Source: an uncultured Oligoflexales bacterium (GTDB lineage Bacteria > Bdellovibrionota_B > Oligoflexia > Oligoflexales > JAPPIL01). Taken from it: DNA of 64,000 bases. Below the pieces are notes generated by a model. It saw nothing but the letters and a program-made list of their open reading frames with translations. It searched no databases and had not been told where the DNA came from. This document shows positions 9,100 to 18,601 of the stretch, piece after piece. Positions within the stretch are counted from its first letter, which is position 1. Each line of letters opens with the position of its first letter. The position numbers and the translations under genes are program-made. The stretch is from contig OY282434.1 in assembly GCA_958296095.1 (NCBI GenBank), positions 2,510,001 to 2,574,000 of the forward strand. Reading direction: 5' to 3'.

Positions 9100-10259
9100 G
9101 CAAACATCAGTTGCTATTCCGTGGCAACTCGCTTAGCTTCGATGCTAAGCTCACTGTATGATAACGCTCCAACAGAAACAACGGAAGGCACATCATGTCA
9201 AAACGTGCTCTGCACAATGCACTGTTTACCGCGGCATTTACCCGCAACGTAAAACTAGCCACAGAACTGCTCAAGTTCTTGCTCGGCCAGGAGCGAGCTG
9301 CACAGTTTAACTTCCGCACACTTAAATTCGAGACGACGGTGTTTACTGATGCCGAGGGTAACGAACGCCGTGCAGATGCCATCGTCTCCGTCATGACCAA
9401 AGAAGGGAAGCGAGTGCTGTTCTTAATCGAGCACAAGAGCACGAAGAGCAAGCATATCTTCCAGCAACTGCTTTCCTACCAAACCGTTCTTTACGCAGAG
9501 GCTGCCGACGAGGTTGTGCCGATCGTCGTTTCCACAGCGAAGAGCAAGCTTGAGAGGGCAAGAAGAGTGGTCTGAGGACAAGCAGCGAGCTAGAAAGCGA
9601 GCGTTACTAAAGAGCCGCGTAGCGTAGCGAGGTCAGCCTTAATTTTGGCTACTTGCTATTCGATTTTGCCGAGCAAACTGCCGAGACACTGCAGACTGTG
9701 TTTCCTAGCTCACATCCCTATCTCCTCGGCATGCGTAGCCTGCAACAGTTGAGTAGAGAGGCGATCGGGGAATTTATCGTCGGCAGTCTTGCTCTGCCTG
9801 CAGAAGAGAGGATAAAGCGGAGAGGTTTGAGGACAAAGAGCGAGCTAGAAAGCGAGCGTTACTAAAGAGCCAAGCGCAGCGTAGCGAGCCAACTGTCTTG
9901 TCGAATCCGATGTCGGTTTCGACATGGGTCTGCTAGAGGAGATCGAGGCTGGTTGTATCAACAAAGTAGAGGACAGACTAATGCGCACCATCAAAATTGG
10001 TCAAGAGGGCTGGCTTGAGCAGGGCTTTAAGAAGGGACTAGCCGAGGGCAAGGCCGAGGGCAAAGCCGAGGGCAAAGCCGAGGGCAAAGCCGAGGGGCTG
10101 ACCGAGGGCGAGGCCAAGGGCATAGTCAAGGGTGAAGTCAAGGGCAGAGCCAAGGTAGCATTGCGCATGCTTGAGGAGGGCATAAGCATTGAGGTCATTT
10201 GCCGTACAACAGGCATCAAGCGCGGTGACCTGACCAAGCTCAAACGCAAACGTGCCTAG
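9100..10259 (+). repeat. Direct tandem duplication, unit 1 (rpn locus)
   Basis: From 9100 the sequence is repeated almost base for base from 10441 (offset 1341), covering a leader with the hairpin CTTAGC-TTCGAT-GCTAAG and the whole broken rpn gene. The offset falls to 1329 after the EGKA-coding repeat, because unit 2 has one 12-bp repeat fewer. Other differences seen are single bases (GATGTCGG against GATGGCGG, ATAAGC against ATGAGC). The duplication is recent. Confidence 0.95.
9195..10259 (+). pseudogene. Rpn family nuclease, copy 1, split into three frames by A/B-module insertions
   Basis: Three pieces of one Rpn protein lie in order in different frames: 9195-9575 (nuclease domain; ADAIVSVMTKEGKRVLFLIEHKS carries the PD-(D/E)XK residues, quoted here only in part as RADAIVSV and FLIEHKS), about 9640-9830 (middle domain, FDFAEQTAETLQTV) and about 9900-10259 (C-terminus with four EGKA repeats, then KRGDLTKLKRKRA). 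Between them sit two short inserts with AGCGAGCTAGAAAGCGAGCG, the same module found in the islands. They shift frame and bring stops. The first ATG has GGAAGG upstream. The nuclease domain alone could still be made. The final TAG lies at the junction with the next island's CTAGCTACGCTACGCG. Confidence 0.85.
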
Positions 10260-10440
10260 CTACGCTACGCGGCTCTTTAGTAACGCTCGCCTTACGAGAC
10301 TGTTTGCCGCTTTCTCGCTCCGCTCGCTCCTTGCGCTACGCGGCTCTTTGTATCGCTCGCTGCTTGCGCTCAGACCTCTTGCTATCGCGCTCAAGCTTGC
10401 CCCCAAGTCTCTCGGCTGTTGCATTCAGGTTTGCCTGCCA
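10260..10440. repeat. Short repeat island between the two rpn copies
   Basis: A-module DNA (TAACGCTCGCCTTACGAGAC and GCTCTTTGTATCGCTCGCTG) followed by B linker up to the start of duplication unit 2. No gene. Confidence 0.75.
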
Positions 10441-11588
10441 GCAAACATCAGTTGCTATTCCGTGGCAACTCGCTTAGCTTCGATGCTAAGCTCACTGTAT
10501 GATAACGCTCCAACAGAAACAACGGAAGGCACATCATGTCAAAACGTGCTCTGCACAATGCACTGTTTACCGCGGCATTTACCCGCAACGTAAAACTAGC
10601 CACAGAACTGCTCAAGTTCTTGCTCGGCCAGGAGCGAGCTGCACAGTTTAACTTCCGCACACTTAAATTCGAGACGACGGTGTTTACTGATGCCGAGGGT
10701 AACGAACGCCGTGCAGATGCCATCGTCTCCGTCATGACCAAAGAAGGGAAGCGAGTGCTGTTCTTAATCGAGCACAAGAGCACGAAGAGCAAGCATATCT
10801 TCCAGCAACTGCTTTCCTACCAAACCGTTCTTTACGCAGAGGCTGCCGACGAGGTTGTGCCGATCGTCGTTTCCACAGCGAAGAGCAAGCTTGAGAGGGC
10901 AAGAAGAGTGGTCTGAGGACAAGCAGCGAGCTAGAAAGCGAGCGTTACTAAAGAGCCGCGTAGCGTAGCGAGGTCAGCCTTAATTTTGGCTACTTGCTAT
11001 TCGATTTTGCCGAGCAAACTGCCGAGACACTGCAGACTGTGTTTCCTAGCTCACATCCCTATCTCCTCGGCATGCGTAGCCTGCAACAGTTGAGTAGAGA
11101 GGCGATCGGGGAATTTATCGTCGGCAGTCTTGCTCTGCCTGCAGAAGAGAGGATAAAGCGGAGAGGTTTGAGGACAAAGAGCGAGCTAGAAAGCGAGCGT
11201 TACTAAAGAGCCAAGCGCAGCGTAGCGAGCCAACTGTCTTGTCGAATCCGATGGCGGTTTCGACATGGGTCTGCTAGAGGAGATCGAGGCTGGTTGTATC
11301 AACAAAGTAGAGGACAGACTAATGCGCACCATCAAAATTGGTCAAGAGGGCTGGCTTGAGCAGGGCTTTAAGAAGGGACTAGCCGAGGGCAAGGCCGAGG
11401 GCAAAGCCGAGGGCAAAGCCGAGGGGCTGACCGAGGGCGAGGCCAAGGGCATAGTCAAGGGTGAAGTCAAGGGCAGAGCCAAGGTAGCATTGCGCATGCT
11501 TGAGGAGGGCATGAGCATTGAGGTCATTTGCCGTACAACAGGCATCAAGCGCGGTGACCTGACCAAGCTCAAACGCAAACGTGCCTAG
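10441..11588 (+). repeat. Direct tandem duplication, unit 2 (rpn locus)
   Basis: Second copy of the unit that starts at 9100, including leader hairpin and broken rpn gene. It carries one 12-bp EGKA-coding repeat fewer and a few point differences. Confidence 0.95.
10536..11588 (+). pseudogene. Rpn family nuclease, copy 2, split into three frames
   Basis: Pieces at 10536-10916, about 10981-11170 and about 11240-11588 match copy 1, with both A/B-module inserts at the same places. The gene was therefore broken before it was duplicated. The C-terminal tract has three EGKA repeats rather than four. The first fragment ends SKLERARRVV at a stop inside the insert. The nuclease residues (RADAIVSV, FLIEHKS) are intact, so a 126-residue nuclease fragment could be produced. 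Confidence 0.85.
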
Positions 11589-12362
11589 CTACGCTACGCG
11601 CTGCGCTACGCTCGCTGGACTGTTTGCCGCTTTCTCGCTCCCTCGCTGCTTGCGCTGCGCTGCGGCTTTTTGTAACGCTCGCTTCCTAGCTCGCTGCATG
11701 TTCTCAGGCCACTCGTTATTGCGTTCATGCTTGTTATCAAGCCCCTCTGCCTGCCACAGGTATTCTCGCGGTTGCCCCCACCTCTTGCTCACCGAGAGCT
11801 TTATGAACGGCACGGGGAGACCGTGCGAAAACGACCGCAGATATTGCCAATACTGCAACCAGATTATTTCTTTGCATAAGGCCTGTGCTTATACATATTC
11901 GTGGGGAGTTTCTCGGTAGGTCTGCTCCGTGCCAAGATAACGGAGATTTGTGCTAAGCAGTGGCTGTGCTGCGCTCGCTCTTTGTTCTCAGGCTTCTTGC
12001 CCACCAAGAGCCCCATGAACGGCAGGGAGAGACCGTTCGCTGCGCTACGGCTTTTTTGTATCGCTCGCTTCCTCGCTGCTTGCGCTGCGCTACGGCTTTT
12101 TTGTATCGCTCGCTTCCTAGCTCGCTCCTTGTTCTCAGGTCCCTCGCGGTTGCGTTCAAGCTTGCCACCAGTTTATTTTTTCGCACAAGGCATGTGCTTT
12201 CACCTAACTCAAGGAGAGTTTCTCGGCAGGTCTGCGCCGTGCCAAGACAACGGAGGCATGGGCTAAGGGACTAGCTCCGCTTGGATTTGCATCGGACCTC
12301 CCTGTATTGCCCTCAGGCCCCTCGCTCTTGCCCCCCACCTGGGACCGACGCGCAGCCGCGGG
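11589..12362. repeat. Repeat island with two C cores
   Basis: Non-coding. A units at about 11600-11695; B linker to 11785; a C core at about 11786-11957; a second, chimeric core at about 12000-12267, where A-module DNA (GGCTTTTTTGTATCGCTCGC, twice) replaces the left arm. 12270-12362 is unassigned sequence running into the 3' end of the next gene. Confidence 0.8.
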
Positions 12363-13319
12363 TCACAGACCTAATGCGGCTTGCACATCTGCAGCGCTAG
12401 CTGCTAACTGCTGTCCCGCGTCGCCGCGCATAAAGATGTAACCGCCATCGTTGGTGTCGTTTTGCGGGACGAAGCTGAACAGCATTAGGCTTGCGTTTTG
12501 CCAAAGCACTGTGTAGTCATGCCGATAAATTTCCCCCCGGTGAGTGCCATCTGCTGCCGACTGCAGATCTACCTGTGAGACCGTGCCGACGAAGGCATTG
12601 GCGAAGGTTAGGCGTTGAGGCACGCCGTTGCGCAATTCGATGGCAATGTTGTAGGTCACGGTGCTGCCGTTTCTCCCCCTCAAGCGATATTGTCCATAGT
12701 GTCGGCTGACCACATCGACGACCGGGGCGGTAAAATAGCGCTCTTGCACCGCGGCTGCCGAGAGATCAACCTTGGCTCCCATCGCAGTAAGCACGGCGTG
12801 AAAAACATAGACCTGGTCCGTGGCATCATTGCCATTACCGTTGTCGTTACGGGCGTGTTTGGTAACGGCGAGGTGACGAAGGGGATCGCTAAGCGCTTCG
12901 TTCCAAAGAAGGTTGAAGCTGTAATCGTGGAGGTCGTTGGCTTGATAATAGCTGCCATCGATCAACTCGATATCGCTGGAAAAAATACGTTCAGCATCAT
13001 AGGCATACGCCTGATCATCATCGCCAACATCCACCAACTGCGCGGCGTGCTGTCGCGAAACATGCTGCATTGCTCCCGTGCGCAAAATCACCACCTGCAG
13101 CCTTTGTGGCTTGCCGTCGACATGGCTGAGCTGCACAGCAATATCCATACCCTGACCCGACCGCTGCCCTGTCAGCCGAAATCGCCCGTAATAATCCTGC
13201 GCCGTCACCTGCTGGTCAAAACTTTGCGCTACCGACGAATGATCGTCTGGCTGACACGCAACGCAAAAAAATGCCCCCAGTATCGCTATCAGCCCGCGAT
13301 GAAAGATTCTTCTGCGCAT
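12363..13319 (-). CDS. Lipoprotein of unknown function with two internal repeats
   Basis: 318 residues from the ATG at 13319, chosen because GGAGGG lies just upstream and the product then begins MRRRIFHRGLIAILGAFFCV followed by a lipobox Cys in VACQPDD. A longer frame upstream has no ribosome site. Two tandem related halves can be seen: one starts YYGRFRLTGQ, the other HYGQYRLRGR, each followed by a stretch that describes the protein's own pattern (...GKPQRLQVV..., ...GVPQRLTFA...). No family is recognised. It is divergent from the lipoprotein gene at 13464 with 144 bp between them, which must hold both promoters. Likely anchored to a membrane facing the periplasm. Confidence 0.8.
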   Translation of the reverse strand: MRRRIFHRGLIAILGAFFCVACQPDDHSSVAQSFDQQVTAQDYYGRFRLTGQRSGQGMDIAVQLSHVDGKPQRLQVVILRTGAMQHVSRQHAAQLVDVGDDDQAYAYDAERIFSSDIELIDGSYYQANDLHDYSFNLLWNEALSDPLRHLAVTKHARNDNGNGNDATDQVYVFHAVLTAMGAKVDLSAAAVQERYFTAPVVDVVSRHYGQYRLRGRNGSTVTYNIAIELRNGVPQRLTFANAFVGTVSQVDLQSAADGTHRGEIYRHDYTVLWQNASLMLFSFVPQNDTNDGGYIFMRGDAGQQLAASAADVQAALGL

Positions 13320-13463
13320 AACACCCTCCGGTTTTCCCCATCGGCAACAACCGCGTATTTGCTTAGTTTTTTTCGTAAAATAACTTTTTCCTAAAGCAAA
13401 AAAAAAAACGACCGATAGGACATCTGGTGTTAGTGTGATTAAAATAACCATAGGAGAAGAGCC

Positions 13464-14351
13464 ATGATTACCCGCATGTTAATTATCAGCGGCCTGTTGC
13501 TAGGATGTGCAGAAGTGGTGAGTGAAGAGAAATTGGGGAAGACAGATGATGATTGGCAAAATCAACAGGCGAGTGACCAAATGGAAGTAAAAGTCCAAAG
13601 TGCCCTCGATAAGTACGCTGATGAAAATTTCAGTAATTATTGTCAGTCATGGCAACGCCTCAATAATCCAAAACACAAGGATGTGACCTACCCGTATCGC
13701 AAAGCCATCAATAAAATCAACAAGAACCTAGCGTTGGACAAGGATAAAGGCAAAGGTGCGTATGTCTGGCGACGCGATGTCCGACCGTTTATTTTGACGA
13801 AGTATGAGATTGAAGGGCATGAGAATGTATGCATTGACGGAAGATGTACCTTTAGTGGGGAGAGGAAGAGGCTGTTTGCGCTAGATCAGGAGCCGATTTG
13901 GCAATATCTAGTCGTAACCCAAGCGGCGATGGTGTGCATGAAAAGCTTTAGGATAAGCTGTCGCGAACATAAGGATGCAGATAAGATCATCAACCCGCCA
14001 GCTAAAGGAGATCCAACAGCGAATCCTCCTCAAGGGAGACTTATCGGCGACCTACTCAATGAAGAAGGTGAGCAAGATCCTACTGGAACAGGAAAGCCAG
14101 AAGACCAAATAGACATGGGCCACGAAGGGGTCATGGGACTGGGTTGGCCTAAAGGACAAGGAGGAGCTTATACTGCTATGGCTTACTCGGGGGCCACGGG
14201 TGATGAAAATGATAAGGATAAGGCAGCAGGAAAAGAGTTTATCGGCTTAACCTATATCTACCTAGCAACGGACGTTGGCGAGGAGGTGTCTGACAGCGGA
14301 TGCCACAAGGACATTAGAAGTATCGAAAGACGCGGTTTTGCAGCAAAGTAA
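13464..14351 (+). CDS. Lipoprotein of unknown function
   Basis: 295 residues. MITRMLIISGLLLGC gives a short signal peptide and a lipobox Cys at 15, so the mature protein should be a periplasmic lipoprotein. AGGAG lies 8-9 bases before the ATG. The mature part is hydrophilic and Lys/Asp-rich, with several Cys residues (NVCIDGRCTFSG, MVCMKSF, ISCREH) that may form disulfides, and a Gly-rich stretch GLGWPKGQGGAY. I recognise no family. The next lipoprotein gene begins 13 bp after its stop, so the two are probably cotranscribed and may work together. Confidence 0.8.
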   Translation: MITRMLIISGLLLGCAEVVSEEKLGKTDDDWQNQQASDQMEVKVQSALDKYADENFSNYCQSWQRLNNPKHKDVTYPYRKAINKINKNLALDKDKGKGAYVWRRDVRPFILTKYEIEGHENVCIDGRCTFSGERKRLFALDQEPIWQYLVVTQAAMVCMKSFRISCREHKDADKIINPPAKGDPTANPPQGRLIGDLLNEEGEQDPTGTGKPEDQIDMGHEGVMGLGWPKGQGGAYTAMAYSGATGDENDKDKAAGKEFIGLTYIYLATDVGEEVSDSGCHKDIRSIERRGFAAK

Positions 14352-14364
14352 TCACGGAGTGTAT

Positions 14365-15513
14365 ATGCTCAATCTGCTATTGGCCCTGCCGTTGTGGTGG
14401 GGCTTTATTGCCTGCCAACAAGATGAGCACTATGGGAGTAGCAAGAGCGCAGTGCCTGTCGAATGTGATGTCCACAATATCGAACTGTGGCGTTGCCCCG
14501 AGGGGATAGTGCCCGCCGAGCTCGATAAGCAGGATCTAAGGATGGTGTGTAGCTGTAGTAGCGACGATGGCTCTGGGGTTTCACCCGACATCACTCCCTT
14601 GCCACGACCTGAGCCAACCCACAGAGCAAAAATAACTTTAGCGGCTACCCCACGTACGTTGCCGGAACTTAGCACTAGCACAGAGTTGTATTTACTCTGC
14701 CCTGATTTCCCCAGCTCCTATGCCGCGGCAAGCCAGCCTGTGGACAAGCTCGCCCCTATTCCTTCGCCGGTAAAACCCCTTGCCCCCCCAAATCATTATG
14801 ATCCCGCTTACGATGATCTTTACAATCTATATCTAGGCAATTTCGACAAATACGAAGCAGACCTTAAAGGTTGGCAACAAAGAGAACAGCAACGAGCAGC
14901 TACAGCTATTACGATAGATACAACGACTGCAGATCAACAACTATCTGAACCTGTGGCAGGACAACCCCTTAGCCAACCACGACAACCACCACGAGGCGAC
15001 CACGGGCCACTTATCGATCTCGACGCTAGCACCAGCACCGAGCCATCTGCGGCTAGCACCGAGCCACAAACCGTGACTGACAACCACGCGTATGTGAGTG
15101 CCCTGGAGACACTGGGGGAAAAAATCGCCGCGATCGAACGAGCTGAGGTAAAAGAGCATGCTGACGGCATTGAGGTCACTGGCTTGGCGGGAATCGCCTT
15201 TGGGCGACGCGTGACCACCACTGATTTCGCGATCGAGATCGAGCTTGTCCATGGTTACGAGGGCGCGGGTGTTTATGCCAGCGGAGTGCCGAACATCGAT
15301 CTCACGCCCTACAAACACTATACCAACTTGCGGGTAGAGCTGCGTGCTAGCATAAACCGCTATGATGTCTACGAAAGTTATTACCACCAGCATCTCAGTG
15401 GCGGTAATCTGTGGCCGCCTGGCTTTTATCCTGCCCTTATCAAATGGGGACAGCTCGGAGTGTTAGTGCAAGACGGCGTGCTAAAAAATGTGGCATTCCA
15501 TCCCCTCCCCTGA
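14365..15513 (+). CDS. Lipoprotein of unknown function, Pro/Thr-rich middle
   Basis: 382 residues from ATG 14365 (MLNLLLALPLWWGFIACQQD: hydrophobic signal, lipobox Cys in IAC). I prefer this to the in-frame ATG at 14275, which lies inside the upstream gene; CGGAG precedes 14365. The middle is low-complexity and rich in Pro, Thr and Ser (linker-like, about 100-250). The C-terminal part, about 260-382, looks like a folded beta domain (EVTGLAGIAFGRRV, GVYASGVPNIDLTPY) that I cannot name. It ends 7 bp from the convergent methyltransferase gene; no terminator hairpin is obvious in the gap. Confidence 0.78.
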   Translation: MLNLLLALPLWWGFIACQQDEHYGSSKSAVPVECDVHNIELWRCPEGIVPAELDKQDLRMVCSCSSDDGSGVSPDITPLPRPEPTHRAKITLAATPRTLPELSTSTELYLLCPDFPSSYAAASQPVDKLAPIPSPVKPLAPPNHYDPAYDDLYNLYLGNFDKYEADLKGWQQREQQRAATAITIDTTTADQQLSEPVAGQPLSQPRQPPRGDHGPLIDLDASTSTEPSAASTEPQTVTDNHAYVSALETLGEKIAAIERAEVKEHADGIEVTGLAGIAFGRRVTTTDFAIEIELVHGYEGAGVYASGVPNIDLTPYKHYTNLRVELRASINRYDVYESYYHQHLSGGNLWPPGFYPALIKWGQLGVLVQDGVLKNVAFHPLP

Positions 15514-15520
15514 CCGCAAA

Positions 15521-16861
15521 CTAGCCGCGCACCCGCATCAAATACAAGGTCCGGTGCATATCGCTTAACTTGTGGGTATGCATAATCTCAAAAGTTTTCT
15601 CAAACTCGGCGATGAAATTTTCTTGACGATAAAAATCAAAGCTGTAGCGGTTGTCGCGTGTGTGGGCCAGCAGTTGGGCGGCACGGCTATCGTGGCGATC
15701 GACAAATTCAATAATCAGGTAACGAGCAGTCGCAGCAAAGAGTCGAGCCAGCATGGCAAAGCGGCAATTGTGCGCAATACAGAGGTGATGCAGCAAAGCC
15801 AGCACGAGATTACAGTTGATATTTGCCGTCTTAATCCGTTGCAAGAAGGAGCTGCGTTCCGTGTTGGCAAAACCCTAGGCAGGCGTGGGGTTGGTGATGT
15901 CGAGCAACAAAGGCAGGATGTTTTTGTGCTGTTGATAGGCATGCTCAACTGCTAGAGGGTCGTTATCTGAGACAATGACACAACCAGCTGGCATCACACT
16001 GGAGAAAAGACCGTTGTTGCCGCCGATGTCCCATATCCGCGCGGCTTTTATCTGCTTAAGCCAGGATGTGACTGTTTGCTTTTTATCTGCAAATGCCGCG
16101 GGCTGATAATCACTACAGCTGTAGTAATTTGACCAGGGTGTCTGCCAAGCAGGTAGTTTAAGGTCTTCAAGACTAGCCTGCAAGTAGGTGAGCAGATTAC
16201 GCAGCAACTTGAGAGAAAGTTTAGCGTTTTTATGTTTATGTTTATGTTTATCAATCGCCAGCGCATGCCGATGAACAGTGCTATATATGAAGGGAGAAAA
16301 ACGTGTGTGCCACGGCAACAGCCGCGCCGCTAAATCAAGCTGGATGCCATCTATAGCGCTGGTCAGCTGGCGGTTAATGTCAGGTGCTCTATACTTCATC
16401 AACAACAGTGGCGCAATAAAATGCCGGCAAAACTGAGCGAAGGCATACCAGGGCTTGTCTTGGCGATAATGTGCCAAAGACAAGGTGTCGATGAATACCG
16501 CCTGTGAGCCAATAAACTGCACATTATAGCCTGAGGCGTCTTTTAACAGCATGTTATGTTCGAGTGCCAGCAGGTTAATGCGCAAGTGCAGCACTGCCGC
16601 CGCCTTAAGCATGCCGAACGACCATTCACAGGGATAACTGATAAAAGGAATACGCTGTGGCTTGATAATCATCTGCTGGGCGTTTTTAGACACGAGGGTG
16701 TGTGGAATTAAGAGTTTTTCTTGCACCAGCTTAGCATACAACCCGCAGGTATGCAGATGTTCAAAAACAGCAAAGTACGACGCATCAATAGCACGATACA
16801 CCTGCCCCTGCTGTTCAAAAACATAGCCCGCAGGATCACGAAACGATGCTGGGTGCAGCAA
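15521..16861 (-). pseudogene. NoeA-like class I SAM methyltransferase interrupted by an in-frame TAG
   Basis: Read through one amber codon (15877-15875), the frame gives about 446 residues with the family's layout: an N-terminal region about 1-270, then a SAM-binding Rossmann part (RIWDIGGNNGLFSS, VIVSDNDPLA), then LLDITNPTPA, stop, GFANTERSSFLQRI, and a C-terminal IIEFVDRHDS...RTLYLM. Both parts lie in the same frame, so no frameshift is needed. In relatives the stop position is normally Leu (NPSPALGWAN-like, from memory), so TTG to TAG is the simplest cause. It is the last gene of the glycan cluster and starts directly after the sulfatase-like gene. It may be a recent nonsense mutation, a sequencing error, or a readthrough site. 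Confidence 0.8.
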
Positions 16862-18601
16862 TTATTCCTCCTTCAATGCGTCGGCAGGCGGTGGCAAGAT
16901 AACACCATCATCGATAGTTTTGACAATTTCGCCTTGGTATTGGTAAAAAGCATCGTCGTCGGGCTTGTTTTGCAGAAGTTTTTCATGTCCCATCAGCTGA
17001 GCAAAAACATAGCGAAACAGATTGGCTGAGCTCTTAATATCTTGGTCATATCTACCATCGTAATCTTTCCCCCAATGAATAGCCAGGAAAGTGCCTTGTT
17101 TTTCCAACACCTGTTCTCGGCTGAGCAGAGGTGCGTTGTAGAAGCAGCGGTTGAGAATAAAAGGCCCGTGATCGGAAGCCAGTATTATGAGAGATTGTGG
17201 GTCTGATTGTTTAAGCATGTCGATAGCCTCAGCAATCAGCAGGTTGGCCTGACTAAGTCGGTTGGCATACTTCGCTGTCTCGTGTTGCTCATCGCAACTG
17301 CCTTGTGTAGTGACCGTATGACCTGGCGGCATAAAGTGGACATAGACGAATTGTTGCTCTTGACTTCGTAGTGCTCGTTGCAATCCTCGCATATTTACTC
17401 GGTTGTAATCATATGCAGGTGGAGCATAGGCACTGCTAAACATGCCGTTAAGAACTACTTTGTCAAAAATACTAAAGTAACTCGATAAAAAATGACTTTG
17501 TTTATGCATGCACAAAGAGGCAAAGCAATAGCCATTGCGCATGTGCGCATTTAAATCAAACTGTGTGGAATTACCCATGATGATCTTTGTTGCATAGCCG
17601 TTGCGTTTGAATATAGAAAAGACCGGGTTATCACCCCCAGAGATCCTTTGCATCCTGTCTAAAGAAATTGCGTAGATACTTTTATCACCTAGCCTTATAT
17701 CCATGCTAAAATAAGTAGATATTGCCTGCCTAGTCGATTGCATGTTGGTGTAAAATTGTGGATAAGTAGTAAATTTGTTTTTAGTCAGATGTTGTCTCAG
17801 CTCAGGAGAAGCTGTCAAGCCAATTGCCTCTAGCCCGCCGCTATTAGTATAGGCATCGAACAGCAAGAAATAAACATTTTGCTGACGATAAAAGACAGTA
17901 TCGCTTGCATCAAGGGCAAGATTCGCGACTACCTCGGCTGAGGACGACGAGTTTAGATATATGCCCTGAGCGATCTTAACTGCTGACAAAATGGACATAA
18001 CCGCTAACACCACCAGGACTTTAACGGTGTGAGGAGACAAGTACTTGCCGATGAAAAAACTAGCAGCACCAAGTATTACAACAAAGATGCCTATGACAAA
18101 ATCAGCGGGTTTTGCTTGCCACAGCTCAATGTAGAAAATTTTTATCATCGCCAATATCGGGATATGCATATAGTAAAATCCCATACAGAAGAGTAGCCCG
18201 TGGACCAGCTTGTCGTTATCCTGCCTTTTTTGCAAATCTACCCCACACACCACTGTGAGCAGTAGGCTAGCAATAACAAATAAGCAAATATTCAAGATGA
18301 AGGCCAGCGGCGACAGTTCTTGAATATTGTGGCTGCTGTAAAAAAGCGCGACGTAGATACCGATAGATGCCGCCAGTAAATAGTGCTGACGGTGGGGCTT
18401 GTGATAGTAGAAAAAAGCCGTTAACTTTTGTCGCAATTTTTGTATTTGCAGTACAATTCTGCGAAAGAAAATGACCACCATGCCCATTAAGGCGACTATC
18501 ACCTGAATTAATATGCTGCCGGTCCCAGGGTCGAAGTAGCCATAGGCTGGTAGTGTGGTCAACAGCAGGCATAGAAGAGATATAGTGCTAATTTTTGTCA
18601 T
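16862..18601 (-). CDS. Membrane sulfatase/alkaline-phosphatase-superfamily enzyme
   Basis: 579 residues. An N-terminal YFDPGTGS motif follows the signal-like first helix, and several transmembrane helices occupy about 25-215. A sulfatase-fold domain follows: VYFLLFDAYTNSGG (metal ligand D249, nucleophile-region Thr/Ser) and SLIILASDHGPF near 480 (metal-binding DHG). Such proteins transfer or remove phospho- or sulfo-groups on surface glycans or lipids, facing the periplasm. The start overlaps the end of the upstream multi-TM gene by 14 bp and the methyltransferase follows with no gap, so the genes are one operon. The exact substrate is unknown; arylsulfatase, phosphoethanolamine transferase-like and hydrolase roles are all possible. 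Confidence 0.82.
   Translation of the reverse strand: MTKISTISLLCLLLTTLPAYGYFDPGTGSILIQVIVALMGMVVIFFRRIVLQIQKLRQKLTAFFYYHKPHRQHYLLAASIGIYVALFYSSHNIQELSPLAFILNICLFVIASLLLTVVCGVDLQKRQDNDKLVHGLLFCMGFYYMHIPILAMIKIFYIELWQAKPADFVIGIFVVILGAASFFIGKYLSPHTVKVLVVLAVMSILSAVKIAQGIYLNSSSSAEVVANLALDASDTVFYRQQNVYFLLFDAYTNSGGLEAIGLTASPELRQHLTKNKFTTYPQFYTNMQSTRQAISTYFSMDIRLGDKSIYAISLDRMQRISGGDNPVFSIFKRNGYATKIIMGNSTQFDLNAHMRNGYCFASLCMHKQSHFLSSYFSIFDKVVLNGMFSSAYAPPAYDYNRVNMRGLQRALRSQEQQFVYVHFMPPGHTVTTQGSCDEQHETAKYANRLSQANLLIAEAIDMLKQSDPQSLIILASDHGPFILNRCFYNAPLLSREQVLEKQGTFLAIHWGKDYDGRYDQDIKSSANLFRYVFAQLMGHEKLLQNKPDDDAFYQYQGEIVKTIDDGVILPPPADALKEE

Noticed and set aside
9100..11588. CRISPR array or spacer-like repeats here and in other islands
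   Set aside because: Repeats are tandem and modular, without unique spacers of even length, and no cas genes are in the window.
12615..13394. 259-codon plus-strand frame opposite the 12363 lipoprotein gene
   Set aside because: Antisense shadow; the minus frame has signal peptide, lipobox and ribosome site.
15875..15877. TAG reassigned as a sense codon in this organism
   Set aside because: TAG is a normal stop for several genes here (cdsA, the M16 protease, the 53098 gene), so one amber codon is more simply a mutation or error.
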